The notes: generated by a model not told the origin, from the letters alone. Shown: positions 1-7,255, counted from the first letter of the stretch. The stretch is DNA of 10,968 bases from an uncultured Lachnospiraceae bacterium (GCA_947177105.1 CAMWTF010000043.1:1-10968), one strand, 5' to 3'. Translations and numbers: made by a program.

Positions 1-231
1 TCTGGCGGGCAGAATCTCTCCACAGCCTGCATGCAAAGCTGCTTCCTTTTCTTCCTCCGGCTCTGTGATGGTAAGTACTCCCGGCTTAACGATCACTGTC
101 ATAGGCAGATGGCCGGGCAGCACACCGATTTCTCCCTCGGAGGTGTTCAGCTCTACCATTTCCGCCTCGCCCTCGTAAAATACCCTGCTCGGCGTTATGA
201 TCTTCAAAGTCAAGCAATTATTTTCTGCCAT
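1..231 (-). CDS. atpC: ATP synthase F1 epsilon subunit, 3' part cut by window edge
   Basis: The epsilon subunit sits on the central stalk of F1, couples gamma rotation to the c-ring and can act as an internal inhibitor of ATP hydrolysis. Only the first 77 residues are in the window, and the frame stays open to base 1. They form the N-terminal beta-sandwich domain, recognisable from the stretch around residues 13-44 (ITPSRVFYEGE, then NTSEGEIGVLPGHLP), which is the family hallmark. The C-terminal helical hairpin lies outside. The ATG at 231 is preceded by a purine-rich site (AAGGAAAGGCGGGG) and follows the atpD stop by 17 nt, so the gene is co-transcribed as the usual last gene of the atp operon. 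The terminator of the operon is not visible here. Confidence 0.95.
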   Translation of the reverse strand, partial: MAENNCLTLKIITPSRVFYEGEAEMVELNTSEGEIGVLPGHLPMTVIVKPGVLTITEPEEEKEAALHAGCGEILPAR

Positions 232-248
232 GGAAACCCCGCCTTTCC

Positions 249-1640
249 TTATTTCGCTTTGGCCAGTACATCGTCGATGCTGCCGGCGTTCAGGAAATAA
301 CTCTCCGGAATGTCATCGTGCTTGCCTTCCAGAATCTCCTTAAAGCCCCGGATGGTCTCGTTGATAGGCACATACTTGCCTTCCAGACCAGTGAACTGGC
401 CTGCCACGAAGAAGGGCTGGGACAGGAATCTCTGCACCTTACGGGCACGGGAAACCACCAGCTTGTCGTCCTCAGACAGTTCATCCATGCCCAGGATGGC
501 GATGATATCCTGCAGTTCCTTGTATCTCTGCAAGATTTCCTGCACACCGCGGGCCACCTTGTAATGCTCCTCGCCCAGAATACGGGGATCCAGAATACGG
601 GAAGTGGACTCCAGAGGATCCACAGCCGGATAGATACCCAATTCCACAATAGAACGAGACAACACGGTGGTAGCGTCCAGATGGGCAAAGGTTGTGGCCG
701 GCGCCGGGTCAGTCAGGTCGTCTGCAGGCACATATACCGCCTGAACGGAAGTGATGGAACCGCTTTTCGTGGAGGTGATGCGCTCCTGCAAGGCGCCCAT
801 CTCCGTCTGCAGCGTGGGCTGATAACCCACTGCGGAGGGCATACGTCCCAACAGTGCGGACACCTCACTGCCCGCCTGGGTAAAGCGGAAAATATTATCA
901 ATAAACAACAGCACATCCTTGCCGCCCTTATCACGGAAATACTCTGCCATGGTCAGACCCGTAAGGCCCACACGCATTCTCGCTCCGGGGGGCTCGTTCA
1001 TCTGTCCAAATACCATGGTGGTCTTGTCGATAACCCCTGACTCACTCATTTCATGGTACAGGTCATTACCCTCACGGGTACGCTCACCTACGCCGGTGAA
1101 TACGGAATAGCCGCCGTGCTCAGTGGCGATATTTCGGATCAACTCCTGGATCAGCACGGTCTTGCCCACGCCTGCACCGCCGAACAGACCGATCTTACCA
1201 CCCTTCTGGTAAGGACACAGCAGGTCAACCACCTTGATGCCGGTCTCCAGTAACTCAGTCTCTGTGGACTGCTCTTCAAAATCCGGTGCCGGTCTATGGA
1301 TGGGCTCATAGGTCACATCCGCCGGTGCCGGCTTGTTGTCAATAGGCTTGCCCAATACATTGAAAATACGGCCCAGAGTGTTTTCACCTACAGGCACGGA
1401 GATGGGCGCACCTGTGGCAATGGCATCCATGCCTCTCACCAGGCCGTCCGTCGTGCCCATGGCGATACATCTCACGGTATCGTCACCCAGATGCTGGGAT
1501 ACCTCCACTGTCAGCTCGCTGCCGTCTTCGCCGGGAATCACGATTGCCTCGTTGATCTCCGGCAGGCTGCCCTCGCCAAAGCGGATATCCAGCACCGCAC
1601 CAATGATCTGGGTAATCCTTCCTTTATTTTTTCCTGTCAT
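249..1640 (-). CDS. atpD: ATP synthase F1 beta subunit (catalytic)
   Basis: This is the catalytic subunit of F1; three copies alternate with alpha and make or hydrolyse ATP. The chosen start gives 463 residues, a normal family length. Visible motifs are the Walker A loop GGAGVGKT (154-161), the catalytic glutamate in GERTREG (E186), the Walker B run VLLFIDN (243-249), and the C-terminal lever DELSEDD (386-392), a small variant of the usual DELSEED. Upstream in-frame ATGs at 1649 and 1700 exist. The start at 1640 was chosen because an AGAAAGG site lies about 10 nt before it, and because family members begin close to the KNKGRITQIIGAVLD segment. The longer start at 1700 would run into the repeat-like element in the unusually long gap after atpG. 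The gene is followed closely by atpC. Confidence 0.97.
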   Translation of the reverse strand: MTGKNKGRITQIIGAVLDIRFGEGSLPEINEAIVIPGEDGSELTVEVSQHLGDDTVRCIAMGTTDGLVRGMDAIATGAPISVPVGENTLGRIFNVLGKPIDNKPAPADVTYEPIHRPAPDFEEQSTETELLETGIKVVDLLCPYQKGGKIGLFGGAGVGKTVLIQELIRNIATEHGGYSVFTGVGERTREGNDLYHEMSESGVIDKTTMVFGQMNEPPGARMRVGLTGLTMAEYFRDKGGKDVLLFIDNIFRFTQAGSEVSALLGRMPSAVGYQPTLQTEMGALQERITSTKSGSITSVQAVYVPADDLTDPAPATTFAHLDATTVLSRSIVELGIYPAVDPLESTSRILDPRILGEEHYKVARGVQEILQRYKELQDIIAILGMDELSEDDKLVVSRARKVQRFLSQPFFVAGQFTGLEGKYVPINETIRGFKEILEGKHDDIPESYFLNAGSIDDVLAKAK

Positions 1641-1668
1641 AACATCCATACCTTTCTGATTAGAGTTC

Positions 1669-1766
1669 CGCATCTGCCCTCCCGCCGCAGCTACCGACAA
1701 AGATAACTCTGTCCGGTCCGCAGCCGGATTTTTTCACACACTTGTGTGCTGTGCGGACAGATGCTG
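1669..1766 (-). repeat. Candidate small inverted-repeat element in the atpG-atpD gap
   Basis: The 142-nt gap between atpG and atpD is the longest inside this operon and shows no convincing reading frame. Read on the minus strand, a 98-nt segment begins CAGCATCTGTCC and ends with TGCG. Its two ends form a near-perfect terminal inverted repeat (GCATCTGTCC against GCATCTGCCC, 9 of 10). Inside are a CACACA-AG-TGTGTG hairpin (1735-1748) and competing longer arms: 1708-1715 with 1754-1761, and 1716-1722 with 1752-1758. Its ends and length resemble the 94-bp segment between rpiB and upp: CAGCA at the start, ACAGC at position 15, GGGAGGG followed by TGCG and then GAACT at the end. No clear target-site duplication is visible. 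It could instead be a structured leader or RNA-processing site for atpD. Confidence 0.4.
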
Positions 1767-1782
1767 TTCTAGTGGAGCAGGG

Positions 1783-2640
1783 CTATGAAATCGCCTCTGC
1801 TCCGGCTATAATCTCTGTTAATTCCTGTGTGATCGAGCCCTGGCGAGCTCTGTTGTATTTCAGCGTCAAATCACTTATCATTTCTTCCGCATTGCTGGTC
1901 GCATTGTCCATTGCCTGCATACGCGCGCCGTTCTCACTGGCCACTGCCTCCATTAACCCGCCGTAGATCAGGCTGGCCACATACTTGGGGATAATCATTT
2001 CCAAAGCCTCTTCATCGTCTGCCTCAAAATTCATGGGCACCTCCGGCTCTTCCCCTACGCTTTCCGCCACATGTTCCACAGGCAGGAGTTTCAGCAGAGT
2101 TGGCACATGGCTCACGGTGTTCTTGAAAGCCGTGTAGGCCAGATAAATCTCTCCGACCTCGCCCTTGGCATACGCCTTCAGCAGTTCGCTGCACAGCAGC
2201 ATTGCATCCGGGTAAGCCGGTTCCTCCACAATATCGGACAGATCCATCCGCACCTCATAACCCTCTCTGACAAAGGCATCCTTGCCCTTGCGGCCCACGG
2301 CATAGATCAGCACATCCTCCTTATTCCAACCCTCATGGCGGGTCACCAGCTTCACAATATTGGAATTGTAGCCTCCCGCCAGTCCTCTGTTGGAGGAGAT
2401 GACAACTACGGCCTTTTTGCCGCCGTCTGCAGAATGCAAATATCTGTGCTGCAGGCTGCCCACCCTTGCCAGGATCCGGTTTACCGTCTGGTACATGCAG
2501 TTAAAATATGCCTTGGAGTTCTCTGCACTGGCTCTGGCCCGCTGCAGCTTTACGGTGGAAACGAGTTTCATGGCTTTGGTGATCTGCTGGGTGCTCTGTA
2601 TGCTCCCTTTGCGACGCTTGATATCACGCATTGATGCCAT
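1783..2640 (-). CDS. atpG: ATP synthase F1 gamma subunit
   Basis: The gamma subunit is the rotating central shaft that links the c-ring to the catalytic hexamer. The product is 285 residues. The N-terminal coiled-coil helix (MASMRDIKRRKGSIQSTQQI, then TKAMKLVS) and the C-terminal helix (LTLKYNRARQGSITQELTEI, near the end) are the two conserved family signatures, and the Rossmann-like middle holds VVVISSNRGLAGGYN. A longer frame could start at 2661. The ATG at 2640 is preferred because a strong AGAGGT site lies 6 nt upstream and because family members begin exactly at this point. A perfect 10-bp hairpin lies 20 nt upstream, between atpA and this gene. The long structured gap to atpD follows it. 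Confidence 0.96.
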   Translation of the reverse strand: MASMRDIKRRKGSIQSTQQITKAMKLVSTVKLQRARASAENSKAYFNCMYQTVNRILARVGSLQHRYLHSADGGKKAVVVISSNRGLAGGYNSNIVKLVTRHEGWNKEDVLIYAVGRKGKDAFVREGYEVRMDLSDIVEEPAYPDAMLLCSELLKAYAKGEVGEIYLAYTAFKNTVSHVPTLLKLLPVEHVAESVGEEPEVPMNFEADDEEALEMIIPKYVASLIYGGLMEAVASENGARMQAMDNATSNAEEMISDLTLKYNRARQGSITQELTEIIAGAEAIS

Positions 2641-2660
2641 ATATTTACCTCTTTCCTGCA

Positions 2661-2683
2661 TATCACAGGCTTAGCCTGTGATA
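2661..2683 (-). other. Perfect intergenic hairpin between atpA and atpG
   Basis: The arms TATCACAGGC and GCCTGTGATA are perfectly complementary over 10 bp with a 3-nt loop. The structure lies between the atpA stop and the atpG Shine-Dalgarno site. It has no following U-run, so it is not a normal intrinsic terminator. In the polycistronic atp mRNA it could stabilise the upstream part, be a cleavage site, or tune atpG translation. Confidence 0.6.
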
Positions 2684-2702
2684 TTGCACTAATCTCTACA
2701 CA

Positions 2703-4208
2703 TTAATGAAACTGGGCCTTGAACTCTTTGAGCGCCTTTACCAGCAGCTCCTCCGTCTTCTCGGAGATAGCCTTCTCCTCTGCGATTGCCCGGGGAATCT
2801 CCGCATATTTAGTATCCAGGAACTCGAACAGTTCCTTCTCAAAGTGGGTGATGTTCTCTACAGGCACATCCAGCAGGTATTTGTTGGTAGCCGCGTAGAT
2901 AATGATAACCTGATACTGCACAGCCATGGGCTGATACTGGGGCTGCTTCAACACTTCCTTGATGCGCTCACCCTGAGCCAGCTTCTCCTTGGTGTCGGCA
3001 TCCAACTCGGATCCGAACTGAGAGAAAGCCGCCAGTTCACGGTACTGGGCCAACTCCACACGGATGGGGGCCGCAATCTTCTTCATAGCCTTGATCTGTG
3101 CAGCGCCTCCTACACGGGACACGGATAAGCCCGCATTGACAGCAGGACGGAAACCTGCGTTAAACATCTCCGTCTCCAGATAGATCTGTCCATCGGTGAT
3201 GGAGATTACATTGGTAGGAATGTAAGCAGACACGTCCCCTGCCTGGGTCTCGATGATCGGCAGCGCCGTCAGGGATCCGCCGCCGTATTCTTCGCTCATG
3301 CGCGCCGCGCGCTCCAACAGTCTGGAGTGCAGATAGAATACGTCGCCAGGATATGCCTCACGCCCGGGCGGACGGCGAAGCAGCAAGGAGAGTGTACGAT
3401 ATGCGGTGGCATGTTTGCTCAAATCGTCATACACCACCAGTACGTCCTCGCCTTTTTCCATCCACTCCTCGCCGATGGCGCAGCCGGCATAGGGAGCAAT
3501 ATACTGCAGGGGCGCCAGGTCACTGGCAGTTGATACCACCACGGTGGTATACTGCATGGCGCCGTACTCCTCCAGAGTCTTAACAATATTGGCCACGGTG
3601 GAAGCCTTCTGACCGATGGCCACATACACGCACTTTACATTCTGTCCCTTCTGGTTGATAATTGTATCCAGGGCAATGGCCGTCTTACCCGTCTGGCGGT
3701 CACCGATGATCAGCTCACGCTGGCCTCTTCCGATGGGCACCATGGCGTCGATGGCCTTGATACCTGTCTGCAGGGGGGTATCCACGGATTTTCTGGTGAT
3801 AACGCCGCTGGCCACCCTCTCAATCTTACGGAAACTTTCGTTCTGTACCGGGCCTTTGCCGTCAATAGGCTGCCCCAGCGCATTCACAACACGCCCCAGC
3901 ATGGCATCTCCTGCCGGGACTTCCACTACCCTGCCGGTAGTCTTAACTGTATCGCCTTCATTAATGTTTCTATGATTACCGAGAAGTACCGCACCCACGT
4001 TGTCTTCTTCCAGGTTCATCACCATGCCGTACACTTCGCCGGGAAATTCCAACAGTTCACCCTGCATGGCATTCTCCAGACCATGAACACGGGCAATACC
4101 ATCTGCCACCTGAATAACCGTGCCGACATCAGATACATTAAGCTCGGACGCATACCGCTTAATCTGTTCCTTGATCACGGAACTAATTTCTTCTGGTCTC
4201 AAATTCAT
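2703..4208 (-). CDS. atpA: ATP synthase F1 alpha subunit
   Basis: Alpha is the non-catalytic nucleotide-binding subunit of F1 and supplies the arginine finger to the beta catalytic sites. The product is 501 residues, typical of the family. Motifs seen are the N-terminal beta-barrel start (residues 27-45, DVGTVIQVADGIARVHGLE), the Walker A loop GDRQTGKT (169-176), the Walker B-like run VLVVYDDLSKHA (256-267), and the SRVGGAAQ segment whose R365 is the expected arginine finger. The start is the only sensible one: a GAAAGGTG site lies about 12 nt upstream, slightly far. It follows atpH by a short gap of 31 nt and is separated from atpG by the hairpin described separately. Confidence 0.97.
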   Translation of the reverse strand: MNLRPEEISSVIKEQIKRYASELNVSDVGTVIQVADGIARVHGLENAMQGELLEFPGEVYGMVMNLEEDNVGAVLLGNHRNINEGDTVKTTGRVVEVPAGDAMLGRVVNALGQPIDGKGPVQNESFRKIERVASGVITRKSVDTPLQTGIKAIDAMVPIGRGQRELIIGDRQTGKTAIALDTIINQKGQNVKCVYVAIGQKASTVANIVKTLEEYGAMQYTTVVVSTASDLAPLQYIAPYAGCAIGEEWMEKGEDVLVVYDDLSKHATAYRTLSLLLRRPPGREAYPGDVFYLHSRLLERAARMSEEYGGGSLTALPIIETQAGDVSAYIPTNVISITDGQIYLETEMFNAGFRPAVNAGLSVSRVGGAAQIKAMKKIAAPIRVELAQYRELAAFSQFGSELDADTKEKLAQGERIKEVLKQPQYQPMAVQYQVIIIYAATNKYLLDVPVENITHFEKELFEFLDTKYAEIPRAIAEEKAISEKTEELLVKALKEFKAQFH

Positions 4209-4239
4209 AGGTTGGTTCGCACCTTTCTTCCGGTTGGTA

Positions 4240-4788
4240 TTAACCCAACTGGATTTGTATTAATTCCCTCTTCATATCCGCCAGCTTTGTGCGGATACTG
4301 CTGTCTACCACTCTGTCCTTGATGCGGATTATCATCCCGCCGATCAGCGAGGGATCCACCGCATAGTGCATCTCCATGGTCAGATAGGGAGTGGTATCAA
4401 GAAGCCTTTCCTGTATGTCCGCCTTGCGGCTCTCAGACAGTTCCATAGGCGTAGTCACATAGGCTGTGCCAATCCTCTTCTCCTCCTTTACCTTCTCGGT
4501 AAAGTACCGGAAAATCGCCTGTAACTGGCCATATCTCTCCTTGACGAGGATCAACTCCAGAAAACCTGTCATTTCTTTGCTGATCCTCCCTGCAAATGCC
4601 CCCTTCATGATCTCCACCTTTTCCTGTTTGGAAATCTTGGGGTGCTTCATCAGTCTGTCCCATTCCGGATTCTGCTTCAGCACTGTCTGGACGAGTTCTA
4701 CCTCCTCCAGAAACGCATCCGCCTGGTTTGCCTCCATGGCGGTTTGGAACAGTGCCTCTCCATATGTCTGTTCCACTAATTTAGCCAT
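4240..4788 (-). CDS. atpH: ATP synthase F1 delta subunit (OSCP-like)
   Basis: Delta sits on top of F1 and joins it to the peripheral stalk made by b. The product is 182 residues, the usual size. The N-terminal six-helix domain begins MAKLVEQTYGEALFQTA, and the C-terminal signature is clear at DPSLIGGMIIRIKDRVVDSS (about residues 144-163). The ATG at 4788 has an AGGTGAT site 7 nt upstream. The start lies inside the 3' end of atpF, a 13-nt overlap, so the two genes are probably translationally coupled, fitting the one-to-one contact of their products. Confidence 0.96.
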   Translation of the reverse strand: MAKLVEQTYGEALFQTAMEANQADAFLEEVELVQTVLKQNPEWDRLMKHPKISKQEKVEIMKGAFAGRISKEMTGFLELILVKERYGQLQAIFRYFTEKVKEEKRIGTAYVTTPMELSESRKADIQERLLDTTPYLTMEMHYAVDPSLIGGMIIRIKDRVVDSSIRTKLADMKRELIQIQLG

Positions 4789-5318
4789 GTATGATCACCT
4801 ATTTCCTTCAGAGTCTCATTCACCAGGCTGTCCTGGATCTCTGCATTCATGGAAGCTGCCACAGCCTTGCCTGCCATCATCGAGGCGATGCCAATCATCT
4901 CCCGCTTCACCTCGTCAGCCATCTTCTGCTTCTCCAACTGGGCCTCTGTGCGGGCGCGCTCCATAATTCTGGACGCTTCCTCCTTGGCCTTGGCAATGAT
5001 CTCGTTCTCATTCTGCAATGCGCGTTTGCGGGCATCGCTGAGAATCTCTTCCGCTTCCTTGTCGATATCCCTTATCTTCGCCTCATACTCTTCCTTCAGT
5101 CTGGCGGCATGCTCCATGTTGCTCTGCGCATCGTCCAGTTCATTTTTGATCTTGTTTTTACGATCCTGCAACATCTTCCTGGCCGGATTGAACAGAAAGT
5201 AACTCAGCAGCAGGAACAGTACAAAGATCGCAATGATCATCAGCGTGGAATCAGCCAGCAGCTGGTAGTCCAGATCAAAGAGTCTCTCCATGGGCTCCTG
5301 GGCCGTTAAAAGTATCAT
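4776..5318 (-). CDS. atpF: ATP synthase F0 b subunit
   Basis: The b subunit is the membrane-anchored peripheral stalk that holds alpha/beta still against rotation. The 180-residue product has one hydrophobic segment at about residues 24-43 (STLMIIAIFVLFLLLSYFLF), then the NPARKMLQDRK turn. A long, highly charged, heptad-rich helix follows to about residue 150 and forms the right-handed coiled coil. The first ATG is supported by an excellent AAAGGAGG site 6 nt upstream; the later in-frame ATG at 5291 has no such site. The 3' end overlaps atpH. A GC-rich hairpin separates it from atpE. Confidence 0.96.
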   Translation of the reverse strand: MILLTAQEPMERLFDLDYQLLADSTLMIIAIFVLFLLLSYFLFNPARKMLQDRKNKIKNELDDAQSNMEHAARLKEEYEAKIRDIDKEAEEILSDARKRALQNENEIIAKAKEEASRIMERARTEAQLEKQKMADEVKREMIGIASMMAGKAVAASMNAEIQDSLVNETLKEIGDHTWLN

Positions 5319-5350
5319 TCTCTGCCTCCTTTATATACTCGTTCCGTAGT

Positions 5351-5366
5351 ACGCCGTCTCCGGCGT
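5351..5366 (-). other. GC-rich hairpin between atpE and atpF
   Basis: ACGCCG and CGGCGT form a perfect 6-bp stem with a 4-nt loop, about 20 nt after the atpE stop and upstream of the atpF Shine-Dalgarno site. No U-run follows. The c subunit is needed in many more copies than other subunits, so a 3' hairpin that protects atpE mRNA or partly limits readthrough would make sense, but this is inference. Confidence 0.5.
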
Positions 5367-5387
5367 GGATTTACTTGTCCCGGAGGC

Positions 5388-5642
5388 TTACTTACCTAAC
5401 GGCTTTACGAATAACAGCAGCATGGCAATTAACAGACCATACAGACCGGTGGTCTCTGCCACGGCCTGCCCCAGCAGCATGGTGGAGGTGACTGCGGACT
5501 TAGCGCCCGGATTGCGTCCCACTGCAGCGGCGGCATGACCTGCTGCAATACCCTGTCCAATACCAGGTCCGATACCGGCTATAACTGCCAGACCTGCACC
5601 AATTGCAGAACATCCCATGATAAAATTAGTATTGAATTCCAT
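5388..5642 (-). CDS. atpE: ATP synthase F0 c subunit, with Na+-binding signature
   Basis: This proteolipid forms the rotating c-ring that carries the coupling ion. The 84 residues fold as two membrane helices (about 10-35 and 53-80) around the polar loop GRNP (42-45; RQP in many relatives). The ion-binding carboxylate is E63 in QAVAETTGLY. The residues known to bind sodium in Ilyobacter/Propionigenium-type c-rings are all present with a constant offset of two: Q30 in the P-x3-Q motif (P26-Q30), V61, E63, T64 (Ser there), T65 and Y68. I therefore infer Na+ rather than H+ coupling. An AGGAGG site lies 9 nt before the ATG. It is spaced from atpB by 46 nt and from atpF by a hairpin-containing 69-nt gap. 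Confidence 0.97.
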   Translation of the reverse strand: MEFNTNFIMGCSAIGAGLAVIAGIGPGIGQGIAAGHAAAAVGRNPGAKSAVTSTMLLGQAVAETTGLYGLLIAMLLLFVKPLGK

Positions 5643-5688
5643 AATTTTTTTCCTCCTACATTAAGGTTTTGCAGTTCCTTATTCATTT

Positions 5689-6423
5689 TTAATTTTCGCT
5701 GCCGATGGCATTATTGATATATGTCATGGTCAGCATACAGAATACATAGGTCTGAATTGCTCCGGAGAACAAATCAAAATACACATGCAGCGCCGCAGGC
5801 CAAATGGTGGCAAACCATCCCAGCAGCCCATATACCAGCGCCATCATCACCGTGCCGGACAGCACGTTGGCAAATAGACGCAGGGACAGGGACACCGGCA
5901 CCGCGATCTCACTGATCAGGTTTATCGGAAACCAGATAGGCAGCCATGGCGGCAGCGGCGAACACATATCCACCCAGATATCCTTAAGCTTTTGATACTT
6001 GAACTGATTGAAATGGATCAGCACAAAAGTGAGGATACCTAACGGCAGTGTCACACCGTAGTCCGCCGTAGGCGGACGTAGTCCCAGCAGACCCGATATA
6101 TTGGACAGCAGAATGAAAATAAATACCGTTCCAATATAATTGTAAAATCTGGGGGCATTTTTTCCCATGGGGCTATCCACCATGCCGTCCAGCTTCTCTA
6201 CCATCAGTTCCACCACGTTCTGGAACCCCGACGGCACTTCCGTGGCCTTTTTCATGGCCCGGTTCGCCGCGATGGCAAAGCCAATAATGATCAGCATGAC
6301 GATCAGGATGCACACATGCGATGTTGTTATCCACACCTCATGGCCGAAAAAGCTGTACTTGAACAGGCCATGGATCATAAAATCGATATTGTCAGCTGAG
6401 GATAACAAAGGTCCAATTTGCAT
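5689..6423 (-). CDS. atpB: ATP synthase F0 a subunit
   Basis: Subunit a is the stator channel that passes ions to and from the c-ring. The 244-residue product is highly hydrophobic, with about five to six membrane segments. The essential arginine is R182 in the conserved stretch SLSLRLFANVLSGTVMMAL (178-196), and the last helix carries the GAIQTYVFCMLTMTYI signature (221-236). Length and motif order match bacterial a subunits. The ATG at 6423 follows a strong GGGAGGTG site. Just upstream lie two overlapping palindromes described separately. If the c-ring is sodium-type, this subunit should provide matching Na+ access paths; I cannot judge that from sequence alone. Confidence 0.96.
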   Translation of the reverse strand: MQIGPLLSSADNIDFMIHGLFKYSFFGHEVWITTSHVCILIVMLIIIGFAIAANRAMKKATEVPSGFQNVVELMVEKLDGMVDSPMGKNAPRFYNYIGTVFIFILLSNISGLLGLRPPTADYGVTLPLGILTFVLIHFNQFKYQKLKDIWVDMCSPLPPWLPIWFPINLISEIAVPVSLSLRLFANVLSGTVMMALVYGLLGWFATIWPAALHVYFDLFSGAIQTYVFCMLTMTYINNAIGSEN

Positions 6424-6438
6424 ACTCTCACCTCCCTC

Positions 6439-6460
6439 TTACTCTATATAGAGTTCTATA
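6439..6460 (-). other. Overlapping palindromes upstream of the atpB ribosome-binding site
   Basis: In the 66-nt atpI-atpB gap a perfect 14-bp palindrome, ACTCTATATAGAGT (6441-6454), overlaps a second inverted repeat, ATATAGA-AC-TCTATAT (6445-6460). The two cannot form as hairpins at the same time. They end just before the GGGAGG site of atpB, so they could affect access of ribosomes or be a protein site. No convincing -35 partner is seen for the TATATA core. Confidence 0.4.
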
Positions 6461-6489
6461 TGCTTCTTCACGGGCCCTGATTCCTTTTC

Positions 6490-6951
6490 TCACTCCAACG
6501 ACGCAGGCTCTGTCACCGTCTCTTCGTCCGGCATGGGTTCAGGCACTGGGTCTTTCTCGTGGAAAAACATATTGCATAATTTATGGGTAAACGGCTGAAT
6601 ATACGCCGCTACTTTCATCGTCATATAACCTAAAAATACAATCAGGGGATTCAGCACATCCGTCAGCATGATAATCCCTAAAATAATACACAGTACCGCA
6701 TACCGCAGTAAACCGCCCGTCACTACCGCCTTGGCGGCGCCGTCTCCCAAATCCAACGCTCTGTCCAAAGTCCTGTACATATGCCAGGTTCCCAGCAGAG
6801 CCAGAAAAATTCCCAGCCACAGGGCGGCGGCATATAAGCCCCTGCTCCCGGCAAACCACATGCCCGCCAGCTGGCACACCACGCCACAGGAAAGGATTCC
6901 CAAGTCCAGCTCCAGCAGGGCCCGATTCATCTCTCTCAATCTATTTATCAT
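6490..6951 (-). CDS. atpI: ATP synthase subunit I family membrane protein
   Basis: AtpI proteins are small membrane proteins encoded at the head of atp operons; in studied bacteria they help c-ring assembly and are not part of the final enzyme. The 153-residue product has four hydrophobic segments at about 13-33, 39-58, 77-97 and 101-119, the classic layout. It then has an acidic, proline-rich tail (EKDPVPEPMPDEETVTEPA) that is longer than usual. The ATG at 6951 overlaps the atpZ stop by 11 nt; the only purine-rich stretch (AGAAGGAT) is about 15 nt upstream, so translation is probably coupled to atpZ. A much longer in-frame extension to 7170 exists but only runs inside atpZ and is rejected. 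Assignment rests on size, topology and position. Confidence 0.85.
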   Translation of the reverse strand: MINRLREMNRALLELDLGILSCGVVCQLAGMWFAGSRGLYAAALWLGIFLALLGTWHMYRTLDRALDLGDGAAKAVVTGGLLRYAVLCIILGIIMLTDVLNPLIVFLGYMTMKVAAYIQPFTHKLCNMFFHEKDPVPEPMPDEETVTEPASLE

Positions 6952-7249
6952 CTTTTTTGCCTGTATCCTTCTGGTTTTCTCGCCCACCTGCGCTTTTTTC
7001 ATGAGGCTCGTCGTCATAAACCGACTTGGCCATACGCCAGATGTTCTGAAAACCTGCAATAGCGCCAATAAAGAAGAACAGCACCATAAAAAAAGAGGTG
7101 CCACACCTGCGGTCCAGCAGGATTCCCAGCCAGGACATAATCCCGATGGGCACCAGCATATTGATGCCAAACTGCATGATCAGCACCAATGCGCGGTACA
7201 CGCTTTTATCCTGTTTTTCTTTTCTGTCATAGGGCGCTTTTTTGCTCAT
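6941..7249 (-). CDS. atpZ: AtpZ/AtpI-type small membrane protein, first gene of atp operon
   Basis: The 102-residue product has a charged N-terminus, two membrane segments (about 22-45 and 52-67) with the intervening LGILLDRRCGTS motif, and a charged lysine-rich tail. This is the pattern of AtpZ (putative F0F1-ATPase subunit family), which works with AtpI and has been linked to divalent cation supply and synthase assembly. The ATG at 7249 starts the conserved part. In-frame ATGs at 7288 and 7357 would add low-complexity residues encoded by the AT-rich promoter region and are judged wrong. Unlike nearly every other gene here it has no proper Shine-Dalgarno site, and a predicted promoter would place transcription start at its first base. 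It overlaps atpI by 11 nt. Confidence 0.85.
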   Translation of the reverse strand: MSKKAPYDRKEKQDKSVYRALVLIMQFGINMLVPIGIMSWLGILLDRRCGTSFFMVLFFFIGAIAGFQNIWRMAKSVYDDEPHEKSAGGRENQKDTGKKDDK

Positions 7250-7255
7250 TCCATT

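Noticed and set aside
318..1040. Plus-strand open frame of 240 codons opposite atpD
   Set aside because: It lies wholly antisense to a well-conserved gene, has no ribosome site, and its composition looks like a shadow of the beta-subunit codons.
1641..1700. Longer atpD start at 1700 (20 extra residues)
   Set aside because: The extension runs into the repeat-like segment, lacks a good ribosome site and is not part of the beta-subunit family.
4230..4252. Hairpin around the atpH stop codon
   Set aside because: The 8-bp stem has an internal A-C mismatch and only a modest match; too weak to claim as a functional structure.
4791..5309. Plus-strand frame of 172 codons opposite atpF
   Set aside because: It mirrors the charged coiled-coil codons of atpF on the other strand; leucine/histidine-rich shadow with no recognisable family.
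6952..7170. Longer atpI frame reaching back to 7170
   Set aside because: The added part only reads atpZ in another frame; tryptophan/cysteine-rich shadow sequence.
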